NCBI GenBank assembly: GCA_018056275.1
Contig: JAGPFW010000010.1
Span: 1 to 20,569, forward strand
Direction: 5' to 3'
DNA length: 20,569 bases
Source of the DNA: Patescibacteria group bacterium
GTDB taxonomy: Bacteria > Patescibacteriota > WWE3 > UBA101185 > UBA10185
Shown here in pieces: positions 14,515 through 20,569 of this stretch. The translations under genes were made by a program, and so were the position numbers. The notes under the pieces are model-generated. The model was not told the origin of the DNA, searched no databases, and worked only from the letters and a program-made list of their open reading frames with translations. Numbering within the stretch: the first letter of the stretch is position 1; every line of letters starts with the position of its first letter.

Positions 14515-15141
14515 ATGGAAATAAATGTTTTTTCAAAAACAGGTGAAATATCTAGAAAACATAATGTTTCAGAATCTATATTTGGGATAGAGCCCAACAC
14601 TTCTGTTTTAAGCCAGTATGTTTATGTGTTTAGATCTAATCAAAGGCAGGGAACCTCCAAGACCAAAACTCGTTCCGAAGTTTCGGGGGGTGGGGCTAAG
14701 CCTTGGAGACAAAAAGGAACTGGTAGAGCAAGGCATGGTTCCAGAAGAAGCCCAATATGGGTACACGGAGGTATAGCGCATGGACCGCAACCTCAGTCTT
14801 GGAAGTTGGCTTTTCCAAAAAAGATGAGAGTACAGGCTTTAAAATCCGCATTGTCCTTGAAACATGCAGAAAACAAGGTTCTTGCTATTGAATCCGTAAA
14901 ATTTGACCATCCATCTACAAGTGAGGCGCAAAAACTTATTACAAGTCTTAAGTTGGGTGGAAGGGTTTTATTTATTCAGAAGGATAATGATTTAGGAATT
15001 AGAAGATCCTTTTCCAACATTCCCAAAATGAAGGTTTCTATGGTGGAAAATCTTTGTACATATGATATTTTGCTAGCTGACAATATAATCTTTACTGATG
15101 ATGCGTTAAATTTTTTGGAGGAAAAATATGCGAATAAATAG
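14515..15141 (+). CDS. rplD: 50S ribosomal protein L4
   Basis: L4 lines the peptide exit tunnel and in E. coli also represses the S10 operon. The 208 residues contain the tunnel loop SGGGAKPWRQKGTGRARHGS and SPIWVHGGIAHGP, then KKMRVQALKSALS and the C-terminal globular part ending in LLADNIIFTDDALNFLEE. The tunnel-loop lysine in RQKGTG, linked to macrolide resistance in E. coli (K63), is present. Two ATGs compete: 14509, overlapping the rplC stop as TAATG, and 14515. I prefer 14515 because AAGGA then sits nine bases upstream and the product begins MEINVF like relatives. The last 14 bases overlap rplW. Confidence 0.97.
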   Translation: MEINVFSKTGEISRKHNVSESIFGIEPNTSVLSQYVYVFRSNQRQGTSKTKTRSEVSGGGAKPWRQKGTGRARHGSRRSPIWVHGGIAHGPQPQSWKLAFPKKMRVQALKSALSLKHAENKVLAIESVKFDHPSTSEAQKLITSLKLGGRVLFIQKDNDLGIRRSFSNIPKMKVSMVENLCTYDILLADNIIFTDDALNFLEEKYANK

Positions 15142-15418
15142 AGTTCTAATAAAACCGGTTGTTACAGAGAAGGCATTAGATCTGTACAATAGGGAAGGTA
15201 GATATACCTTTGAGGTGGATCTTTCCGCATCGCAATCCGATGTAAAAAATGCCTTAAGAGATGTTTATCAAGTGGATGCCACCGCGTTTAGAGTTAATGT
15301 TTTGGCTGGAAAAAGGAAAAGACTACCAAAGACGTCTAGGTTTATAACAACACAAATGAGGAAAAAAGTCACTTTTAAGTTGAAAAAAGGAAAGTTGGAT
15401 ATTTACCAAGGAGAATAA
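15128..15418 (+). CDS. rplW: 50S ribosomal protein L23
   Basis: L23 sits at the tunnel exit and is the docking site for trigger factor and SRP. The 96-residue product has the family pattern LIKPVVTEKALDL, then RYTFEVDLSASQSDVKNAL and a Lys/Arg-rich middle (GKRKRLPKTSRF). ATG 15128 has a strong GGAGG six to seven bases upstream, inside the end of rplD. The 14-base overlap implies coupled translation. Length is normal; nothing unusual was seen. Confidence 0.97.
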   Translation: MRINRVLIKPVVTEKALDLYNREGRYTFEVDLSASQSDVKNALRDVYQVDATAFRVNVLAGKRKRLPKTSRFITTQMRKKVTFKLKKGKLDIYQGE

Positions 15419-15419
15419 T

Positions 15420-16253
15420 ATGATAAAAAGTTATAAACCTACAACCCCTAGCCAAAGATTTAGAAAATCTTTATTAGGTACAACCCAGTCGATAAAGCCG
15501 TTAAAGAAGCTTACTCAGCCTTTGAAAGGTAGTAAGGGTAAGGCAAACGGTACCATAACCGTTAGACATCAGTCCAGAGGGGCTAAGAAACACTATAGAT
15601 TAATTGACTTTAAGCGTAATAAAATAGGCATAGTGGGTACGGTATCTTCAATTGAGTATGATCCCAATAGGGGCGCGAATATTGCTTTAGTTACATATAC
15701 GGATGGAGATAAAAGATACATTCTTGCTCCGTTAGGTTTGGAAAAAGGTATGCAGGTTGTCTCTTCCCCAATGGCTGAAATAAAAGTTGGTAACGCGTTG
15801 CCTTTAACCAATATCCCTTTGGGTACACAGGTTCACAATGTGGAAATAAATCCGGGTCAAGGAGGAAAATTAGCTCGTGGCGCTGGTACTTCAGTATTAC
15901 TGGTAGCTAAAGAAGGAAAATATGCAAATATTAAGCTTCCTAGTGGAGAAATTAGGAAAATATTGTTAGAATGCCTTGCTACTGTTGGTTCCCTTTCAAA
16001 TGCGGATTTAAGAAATATTGATTTGGGTAAGGCGGGGAGAAATAGGTATTTAGGTGTACGACCCACGGTTAGGGGTGTGGCGCATGCTAGCCCCAGACAA
16101 CATCCGCATGGAGGTTCCTATAAAGATAATGGGGTTGGTATGCCTGGTCCAAAGACTCCTTGGGGAAAACCTGCTAGAGGAGTAAAAACTAGGAAAAGAA
16201 GTCATACTGATAAATATATAGTTACTGGTAGAAAAAGAGGAAAGAAAAGGTAA
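15420..16253 (+). CDS. rplB: 50S ribosomal protein L2
   Basis: L2 is needed for subunit joining and peptidyl transferase activity. The 277 residues show the usual order: KPTTPSQR start, LIDFKRNKIGI, EYDPNRGANIALV, YILAPLGL, PGQGGKLARGAGT, GKAGRNRYLGVRPTVRGVA and TPWGKPARGVKTRKR. Two usually invariant spots differ. The GGGHK of the RNA-binding domain is SRGAK (52-56). The MNPVDHPHGGG loop is HASPRQHPHGGS (222-233), keeping the key His228 (E. coli H229) but losing the preceding Asp. ATG 15420 has AAGGAG six bases upstream and lies one base after rplW. Confidence 0.98.
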   Translation: MIKSYKPTTPSQRFRKSLLGTTQSIKPLKKLTQPLKGSKGKANGTITVRHQSRGAKKHYRLIDFKRNKIGIVGTVSSIEYDPNRGANIALVTYTDGDKRYILAPLGLEKGMQVVSSPMAEIKVGNALPLTNIPLGTQVHNVEINPGQGGKLARGAGTSVLLVAKEGKYANIKLPSGEIRKILLECLATVGSLSNADLRNIDLGKAGRNRYLGVRPTVRGVAHASPRQHPHGGSYKDNGVGMPGPKTPWGKPARGVKTRKRSHTDKYIVTGRKRGKKR

Positions 16254-16258
16254 AGAAT

Positions 16259-16546
16259 ATGGCAAGATCCTTAAGTAAAGGTCCTTTTGTGGACGAAAAA
16301 TTAATGAAAAAGATTGAAAAAGCTAAGCTAGAAAATAAAAGGTCTCCAATAAAGACTTGGTCTAGAAGATCCACTGTTCTACCTGAGATGGTTGGGATGA
16401 CTTTTTCTGTGCACAATGGAAAGAAGCATATAGATGTTTTTATAACTGAGCCCATGGTGGGTCATAAGTTAGGAGAATTTGCCCACACCCGAACATTTAG
16501 GGGTCACTCTTCCAAAAAGGGCGCAGTTGAAGAAAAAGAAAAATAG
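16259..16546 (+). CDS. rpsS: 30S ribosomal protein S19
   Basis: S19 lies in the 30S head near the A-site finger bridge. The 95-residue product begins MARSLSKGPFVDEKL and carries KTWSRRSTVLPEMVGMTF and the signature MVGHKLGEFAHTRTFRGH, where most bacteria have APTRTF. A short Lys/Glu-rich tail follows. ATG 16259 lies five bases after rplB, with AAGG about nine bases upstream. Length is normal. Confidence 0.98.
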   Translation: MARSLSKGPFVDEKLMKKIEKAKLENKRSPIKTWSRRSTVLPEMVGMTFSVHNGKKHIDVFITEPMVGHKLGEFAHTRTFRGHSSKKGAVEEKEK

Positions 16547-16555
16547 GAAAATATT

Positions 16556-16948
16556 ATGAAAAAGAAGTACATGCATAAAGACTCACAAGTCTACGCAAAA
16601 CTAAAAAATGCACGCACATCGGTTAAAAAGTCGCGGGTGGTTGCTGAATTAATAAGGGGTTTGCCCGTTCTTGAGGCCAAAAAAGTGTTAAGTTTTCATG
16701 AGTCTAAGGCTGCAAAGATTTTTTTAAGAGTATTAAAGTCTGCTGAGGCTAATGCTATAAATAATACTAAACTATCTCAAGATTCTTTATTCGTTTCGGA
16801 TGCTCAAGTGTATGTTGGCCCCACAATGAAGAGGGGTAGGATAGTTGCTTGTTCCAGACTAAGTCCGATTCTAAAGAGAACAAGTCATATAGTTGTGGGT
16901 TTGTCTTCTCATCCTCAGGTTTTGGTTGAAAAGAAAGGAGATAAATAA
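16556..16948 (+). CDS. rplV: 50S ribosomal protein L22 with remodelled tunnel tip
   Basis: L22 forms part of the exit-tunnel constriction through a long beta-hairpin. The 130 residues include YAKLKNARTSVKKSRVVAELIRGL, the SAEANAINN region and the KRTSHIVV end. The hairpin tip is GPTMKRGRIVACSRLSPILKRT in sense, of which residues 94-106 replace the usual basic tip (E. coli I85-L97). Pro87, Arg88, Lys90, Gly91 and Ala93 are not conserved. Length between MKR and KRT is unchanged, so the fold is probably kept. ATG 16556 has AGGA about seven bases upstream; Met6 is an alternative. The stop abuts rpsC. Confidence 0.97.
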   Translation: MKKKYMHKDSQVYAKLKNARTSVKKSRVVAELIRGLPVLEAKKVLSFHESKAAKIFLRVLKSAEANAINNTKLSQDSLFVSDAQVYVGPTMKRGRIVACSRLSPILKRTSHIVVGLSSHPQVLVEKKGDK

Positions 16949-17584
16949 ATGGGTCAAAAAGTAAATCCTTACGGATATAGATTGGGGATAACGACGGATT
17001 GGAGAACAAAGTGGTTTGCCGCCAAATCTTCTTATGCAAAGTTGATGCTAGAAGATCAGAAGATTCGCAAGCATATAGAGAAGTCTATGGCTGTTGCTGG
17101 GATTAAGGATGTAGAGATACATAGGGCTGTAAACGATTTAAACATCACGATTAAGGTTTCTAAACCAGGTATGGTTATTGGTAAGAAGGGTATGGGTATA
17201 CAGCAGCTGGAACAAGATTTACATGAAATGACCAATTCAAAGGTAAAGTTAAATGTAGAGGAAGTAAAAGTTCCTGAGCTTGAGGCCGCACTTGTGGCTG
17301 ATTATATTTCTAGGCAGATGAAGAGAAGACTTCCCTATAGAAGAGTTGTTCAATCTGCCATTAGGTCTGCTATGGATAAAGGTGCTAAGGGGATAAAGAT
17401 TAGGGTATCTGGGGTTTTAAGTGGAGGTAACACAATCGCTAGAACTGAAGTTTATTCAGAAGGTTCTATACCTGCACAAACTTTGAGAGCCGATATAGAT
17501 TATGCGCAACTAGACTGTGACAGAATTTTTGGAATTATTGGTATTAAAGTATGGATTTATAAAGGTGAGAAGGAGACTTATTAA
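16949..17584 (+). CDS. rpsC: 30S ribosomal protein S3
   Basis: S3 lines the mRNA entry channel and contributes to helicase activity. The 211-residue product begins MGQKVNPYGYRLGITTDW (most bacteria have NPxGxRLG) and has the KH motif VIGKKGMGIQQLEQDL, then EVKVPELEAALVADYISRQ, RRLPYRR and the C-terminal ADIDYAQ and GIIGIKVWIYKGE. ATG 16949 follows the rplV stop with no gap, with AAAGGAG eight to nine bases upstream. The gene ends directly at rplP. Length and motifs are ordinary. Confidence 0.98.
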   Translation: MGQKVNPYGYRLGITTDWRTKWFAAKSSYAKLMLEDQKIRKHIEKSMAVAGIKDVEIHRAVNDLNITIKVSKPGMVIGKKGMGIQQLEQDLHEMTNSKVKLNVEEVKVPELEAALVADYISRQMKRRLPYRRVVQSAIRSAMDKGAKGIKIRVSGVLSGGNTIARTEVYSEGSIPAQTLRADIDYAQLDCDRIFGIIGIKVWIYKGEKETY

Positions 17585-18013
17585 ATGTCTGTAATGTTAC
17601 CCAGCAGAGTAAAATTTAGGAGTGCTATGCGTGGCCGCGTCAAAGGAATTGCCACTAGAGGTTCTACAGTATCTTTTGGTGATTATGGGTTAAAGTCCTT
17701 GGAAGGTGGGAATTTTTCTTCACGACAAATAGAGGCAGCCAGAAAGGCAATTGCTCACAAGACAAAAAGGCTAGGGAAAGTGTGGATAAGGGTGTTTCCA
17801 GACAAGCCTATTGCGAAAAAACCTAATGAGACAAGAATGGGTGGTGGAAAATCCCCTACTGATCATTACGCTGCCGTTGTAAAGCCTGGGACTATACTAT
17901 TTGAAATTGCTGGAGTTCCTGAAGATTTAGCAAGAGACGCATTTAAGAGAGCCGCAGATAAGATACCTTTTAGAACAAAATTTGTAAGTTCTAAAGTTTT
18001 TGGAGAAAAATAA
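17585..18013 (+). CDS. rplP: 50S ribosomal protein L16
   Basis: L16 contacts A-site tRNA and helps mature the peptidyl transferase centre. The 142 residues start MSVMLPSRVKFR, then show FGDYGLKSLEGGNFSSRQIEAARKA, WIRVFPDKPIAKKP and VVKPGTILFEI. The loop that reads RMGKGKGxxEYW in most bacteria is RMGGGKSPTDHY here; the Arg that is hydroxylated in E. coli (R81) is kept. ATG 17585 abuts the rpsC stop and has AAGGAG nine bases upstream. ATG 17594 (Met4) would give the more usual ML-start and is a reasonable alternative. Confidence 0.97.
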   Translation: MSVMLPSRVKFRSAMRGRVKGIATRGSTVSFGDYGLKSLEGGNFSSRQIEAARKAIAHKTKRLGKVWIRVFPDKPIAKKPNETRMGGGKSPTDHYAAVVKPGTILFEIAGVPEDLARDAFKRAADKIPFRTKFVSSKVFGEK

Positions 18014-18014
18014 T

Positions 18015-18218
18015 ATGTTAGCAAGAGATTTGCAGAAAAAAGAAGTTACTGAACTTAATAAATTGGCTCAGGAGACAAAATCAAAATTAGTGCAAGCTAG
18101 GTCGGTGGCTTTGGAAGGAAAATCTGCTGATTTGTTGAAAATTAGGACATTAAAGAAGGATTATGCTAGAATTCGCACTGTTATTTCGCAGAAGCTAAGT
18201 GTATCGGTTGAAGGGTAA
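18015..18218 (+). CDS. rpmC: 50S ribosomal protein L29
   Basis: Small two-helix protein near the tunnel exit, a neighbour of L23 and SRP. The 67-residue product starts MLARDLQKKEVTELNKLA and has the helical ARIRTVISQK end typical of L29. ATG 18015 is chosen: GGAG lies about eight bases upstream. The longer in-frame start is only a TTG at 18000 inside rplP. It begins one base after the rplP stop codon. The stop is followed at once by an ATG, but that one is not the best rpsQ start. Confidence 0.95.
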   Translation: MLARDLQKKEVTELNKLAQETKSKLVQARSVALEGKSADLLKIRTLKKDYARIRTVISQKLSVSVEG

Positions 18219-18236
18219 ATGAAAGGAAATCATAAA

Positions 18237-18482
18237 ATGCCAAAGAAGATATTAAAAGGAAAAATTATATCAACAAAAATGCAGAAAACAGCTGTGGTTG
18301 CTGTTGAGGTGGATAAGAAGCATCCCATTTACAATAAAGCTATAAAAACTACTAGAAAATTTAAGGCGAGGAATGAGCTTGAGGCACCTAATAATTCTAC
18401 GGTTTTAATTGAAGAACATGCTCCATTTAGCAAGGAGGTTAATTGGTTGGTTAAAGAAATTTTGAGCGAGGAGGAGAAGTAG
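18237..18482 (+). CDS. rpsQ: 30S ribosomal protein S17
   Basis: S17 is an early-binding 30S body protein with an OB fold. The 81-residue product reads MPKKILKGKIISTKMQKTAVVAVE, then HPIYNKAIKTTRKFKARNE and EHAPFSKEVNW, matching the family. ATG 18237 is chosen over the in-frame ATG 18219 because AAAGGA lies nine bases before it and the N-terminus then matches relatives; the longer form adds six residues. The gap to rplN is two bases. Confidence 0.96.
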   Translation: MPKKILKGKIISTKMQKTAVVAVEVDKKHPIYNKAIKTTRKFKARNELEAPNNSTVLIEEHAPFSKEVNWLVKEILSEEEK

Positions 18483-18484
18483 GT

Positions 18485-18853
18485 ATGGTTCCTTTATTTA
18501 CAACAATACGCCTGGCTGATAATACAGGTGCCCACAGATTAAAAATCATTGGTATTTCTGGCGGTACAAAAAGAAAAGTGGCTAGATTGGGCGAGGTTGT
18601 TACCTGTGTGGTGAAAGGTGCTGATTCCGCTGGAATGGTCAAGAATCATTCGGTGGTCAAAGCCGTTATTGTTAGGACAAAAAAGGAGACTAGGAGAAAG
18701 GATGGAAGCTATATACGTTTTGATGATAATGCAGGTATTGTAGTTAATGAGTCTAAGGAAATGACTGGCACTCGCGTTTTTGGACCAGTTGCAAGGGAGT
18801 TACGAGACGCAGGTTTTATGAAGATTGTATCTTTAGCAAAGGAAGTCTGGTAA
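18485..18853 (+). CDS. rplN: 50S ribosomal protein L14
   Basis: L14 forms an intersubunit bridge and is the docking site of the silencing factor RsfS. The 122 residues show TTIRLADNTGAHRLKIIGISGG, AVIVRTKKETRRKDGSYIRF, DDNAGIVVN and the end GTRVFGPVARELRD. ATG 18485 has a GGAGGAG site about ten bases upstream, at the end of rpsQ. Length is standard and nothing unusual was seen. Confidence 0.98.
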   Translation: MVPLFTTIRLADNTGAHRLKIIGISGGTKRKVARLGEVVTCVVKGADSAGMVKNHSVVKAVIVRTKKETRRKDGSYIRFDDNAGIVVNESKEMTGTRVFGPVARELRDAGFMKIVSLAKEVW

Positions 18854-18857
18854 AACT

Positions 18858-19253
18858 ATGAGAATAAGGTCAGGTGATAAAGTAAAAGTTATAGCTGGTA
18901 AAGACAAGGGAAAGGTTTCCAAGGTTCTTAGGGTTTTGAATAAAGAGAACCAAGTTGTTGTTGAGGGTGTGAACTTAGTTAAAAAGAATATAAAACGCAA
19001 TCAGAACAATGAAAAGGGTGGCATAATTGAGATGGAAAAGCCTATTGATGTTTCAAATGTAATGTATTATAACGAATCTTTGGGTAAGGCTATAAGAGTA
19101 GGTTATAAGCAAGTGAATGGAAAAAAGATAAGAATTTGCAAAAAGACTGGGGAGGCTCTGGATAATAAGGAAAACAAGAAAGCCAATAAAACTGAGGATC
19201 CCAAAGCAACTCCCGTTAAGAAGGGTTCGGATAAGAAGGATTTGGAGGAATAA
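18858..19253 (+). CDS. rplX: 50S ribosomal protein L24 with charged C-terminal tail
   Basis: L24 is an assembly initiator near the tunnel exit. The KOW motif is clear at the start (RSGDKVKVIAGKDKGKVSKV), followed by EGVNLVKKNIKRNQ, the PIDVSNVMYY stretch and a basic RICKKTGE end. The product has 131 residues, about 25-30 longer than usual, because of a low-complexity Lys/Glu/Asn tail from about residue 101. ATG 18858 lies four bases after rplN and has no close Shine-Dalgarno sequence. Two bases separate it from rplE. Confidence 0.96.
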   Translation: MRIRSGDKVKVIAGKDKGKVSKVLRVLNKENQVVVEGVNLVKKNIKRNQNNEKGGIIEMEKPIDVSNVMYYNESLGKAIRVGYKQVNGKKIRICKKTGEALDNKENKKANKTEDPKATPVKKGSDKKDLEE

Positions 19254-19255
19254 AT

Positions 19256-19807
19256 ATGTCAGAAAGATTAAAAGAGAAATATAAAAAAGAAATACTGCCT
19301 AAAATAGTTGAGAATTTTGGTATTAAATGTGTTATGGAAGCTCCCTCTGTTTCTAAAGTTGTTGTGAATTCTGGAATTGGTGACTTTAGGGATAGCAAAG
19401 AGGCAGTGGAGTCCTTTAAGGAGGAGCTGGCTCAGATATTGGGTCAGGTACCAAGTGCAAGACCCTCTAGAAAATCTATCTCGGCGTTTAAGCTTAGGGA
19501 GGGAGAAACCGTGGGTCTTTCTGCCACTTTGCGAGGAGAAAGGATGTGGGCTTTTCTTGATAAACTTGTTAATATCTCTTTACCTAGAGTTAGGGACTTT
19601 AGAGGAGTGCCCACTGACGCTTTTGACAAAGCAGGAAACTACTCGTTGGGAGTTGCAGATCATACAATATTTCCTGAAATTAACCCAAATAAGGTGAAGG
19701 TTGGTAGAGGTTTACAGATTACTCTTGTTATGAGAAATAGCGATAAGACAAAGAGCAGGTACTTACTGGAGGAATTGGGTTTTCCCTTTAGTAAGGAGGA
19801 CAAATAA
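19256..19807 (+). CDS. rplE: 50S ribosomal protein L5
   Basis: L5 binds 5S rRNA and forms the bridge to the 30S head. The 183-residue product has RLKEKYKKEILPKI, APSVSKVVVNSGIGD, SRKSISAFKLREGE, VGLSATLRGERMWAFLDKL, LPRVRDFRGV and the DHTIFPEI motif. ATG 19256 has GGAGGA seven bases upstream within rplX. The stop codon abuts rpsN. It is typical in length and sequence. Confidence 0.98.
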   Translation: MSERLKEKYKKEILPKIVENFGIKCVMEAPSVSKVVVNSGIGDFRDSKEAVESFKEELAQILGQVPSARPSRKSISAFKLREGETVGLSATLRGERMWAFLDKLVNISLPRVRDFRGVPTDAFDKAGNYSLGVADHTIFPEINPNKVKVGRGLQITLVMRNSDKTKSRYLLEELGFPFSKEDK

Positions 19808-19993
19808 ATGGCAAAAAAATCTTTAATTGCAAAACAAAAAAGGACCCCTAAGTTTGAGGTTCGTAAATATAGTCGTTGTGAGCTTTGTGGTAACCCTAGG
19901 GGGTTTATGCGCAGATTTAAAATTTGTAGAAAATGTTTTAGAGAATTAGCCCACAAGGGAGTTCTCCCGGGGGTTAGAAAGGCAAGTTGGTAA
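19808..19993 (+). CDS. rpsN: 30S ribosomal protein S14, zinc-binding type (type Z)
   Basis: S14 completes the 30S head. The 61-residue product is the short zinc form: C24-x2-C27 (CELC) and C40-x2-C43 (CRKC), then FRELAHKGVLPGVRKASW. The long zinc-free form, about 100 residues, is not present here. ATG 19808 follows the rplE stop with no gap and has AAGGAGG about nine bases upstream. Its stop overlaps the rpsH start as TAATG. Confidence 0.98.
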   Translation: MAKKSLIAKQKRTPKFEVRKYSRCELCGNPRGFMRRFKICRKCFRELAHKGVLPGVRKASW

Positions 19994-20391
19994 TGAGTGT
20001 GGACACGATAGCAAACATGTTAAGTATAATAAAAAATGCTTCTAAAGTTGGTAAACCCTCTGTGGAAGTGCCTTATTCAAAGCAAAAGGCAGAAATTGCT
20101 AAGGTTTTGGAATCTAAAGGGTTTATCTCAAAGGTTAAGGTTTTTAACGACAAAGAAGTTTCTTATAAGGGTCTGCATTTGGATTTGGCGTACACCGAAG
20201 GTTTGCCTGTTGTAACTGATATTAAAAAAGTATCTAGGCCTGGTAGAAGGGTTTATAAAAACCATAGCGAATTAGGTTTTTCAAAAGGAGGTTACGGAGT
20301 ATTAGTTGTTTCCACTTCTCGTGGGATAATGTCTGGTGAAGATGCCAGAAAGAAGAAACTCGGTGGAGAAGTGATCTGTGAGGTTTGGTAA
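19993..20391 (+). CDS. rpsH: 30S ribosomal protein S8
   Basis: S8 is a primary 16S rRNA binder and in E. coli the repressor of the spc operon. The 132 residues show DTIANMLSIIKNASKVGKPS, VEVPYSKQKAEIAKVLESKG, VSRPGRRVY and the C-terminal GIMSGEDARKKKLGGEVICEVW. ATG 19993 shares its A with the rpsN stop (TAATG). An in-frame TTG at 19987 would add two residues and is less likely. AAAGG lies further upstream, so coupling to rpsN translation probably matters. Length is normal. Confidence 0.97.
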   Translation: MSVDTIANMLSIIKNASKVGKPSVEVPYSKQKAEIAKVLESKGFISKVKVFNDKEVSYKGLHLDLAYTEGLPVVTDIKKVSRPGRRVYKNHSELGFSKGGYGVLVVSTSRGIMSGEDARKKKLGGEVICEVW

Positions 20392-20392
20392 T

Positions 20393-20569
20393 ATGTCCAG
20401 AATAGGTAAGATGCCAATTGAATTGCCCAATAATGTAAAGGTTGAGTTATCTTCAAAAGAAGTTAGAATAACTGGTCCCAAGGGTACGGTTATAGTCCCC
20501 CTAAGACCCGAAATTCGTGTTGAGTTACAGGGAAATATTTTAAGCGCACACTTGGAAAACCCTACAACT
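20393..20569 (+). CDS. rplF: 50S ribosomal protein L6, 5' part (cut by window end)
   Basis: The last 177 bases encode the first 59 residues of L6 with no stop: MSRIGKMPIELPNNVKVEL, then VRITGPKGTVIVPLRPEI, the standard L6 opening. L6 lies near the factor-binding site by the sarcin-ricin loop. ATG 20393 lies one base after the rpsH stop, with GAGG about ten bases upstream. Its position after rpsH is the usual spc order. The rest of the gene lies outside the window. Confidence 0.96.
   Translation, partial: MSRIGKMPIELPNNVKVELSSKEVRITGPKGTVIVPLRPEIRVELQGNILSAHLENPTT

Overview
The window is an AT-rich (about 40% G+C by eye) stretch of bacterial chromosome. It carries the core transcription and translation gene block: rpoB-rpoC, then the str genes (rpsL-rpsG-fusA-tuf), then the S10/spc ribosomal-protein genes from rpsJ to the 5' part of rplF. 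Several points together suggest a Candidate Phyla Radiation (Patescibacteria) genome, perhaps of Microgenomates or Katanobacteria (WWE3) type: very compact genes, shortened or remodelled ribosomal proteins, a diverged GT4-type membrane transferase, and a small CPR-like membrane protein with an HxxxDxxPHxD motif. This placement is inference from protein character, not from a database match. TGA acts as a stop (rpoB ends with it) and no gene needs TGA as glycine, so the standard bacterial code applies.

Layout. 1-1118: membrane-embedded GT4 (MraY/WecA superfamily) transferase, whose 3' end overlaps the convergent gene of a small membrane protein (1060-1533, minus strand). 1534-1568: a very short divergent promoter region. 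1569-2138: type I signal peptidase lepB. 2139-2278: leader with the best promoter match of the window. 2279-9267: rpoB and rpoC with an ATGA overlap. 9271-12257: rpsL, rpsG, fusA. 12258-12365: tuf leader with a conserved motif and a hairpin. 12366-13556: tuf, followed by a strong intrinsic terminator. 13616-20569: rpsJ, a 132-nt structured gap, then rplC-rplD-rplW-rplB-rpsS-rplV-rpsC-rplP-rpmC-rpsQ-rplN-rplX-rplE-rpsN-rpsH-rplF, tightly packed with many overlaps or touching stop/start codons. No non-coding stretch exceeds 300 bases. I saw no tRNA, rRNA, CRISPR array or insertion sequence.

How the genes work together. The RNA polymerase large subunits, two translation GTPases and about half of the ribosomal proteins lie in one co-directional array, so transcription and translation capacity are probably co-regulated. 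Likely control points are the rpoB leader, the tuf leader, the terminator between tuf and rpsJ, and the structured gap before rplC. The usual rplKAJL/nusG block is not directly upstream of rpoB.

The most interesting content is inside otherwise ordinary genes. L3 lacks about 63 internal residues. The tunnel-lining tip of L22, the peptidyl-transferase-side loop of L2 and the finger tip of L3 are all altered. S12 naturally has Arg at the classic streptomycin-resistance lysine. RpoC has a roughly 80-residue charged helical insertion and changes in the switch-1 region. The GT4 protein lacks the catalytic Asp of the family's GDxGS motif. Genes without a Shine-Dalgarno sequence tend to have a TANNNT box just upstream, which suggests leaderless or short-leader transcripts.
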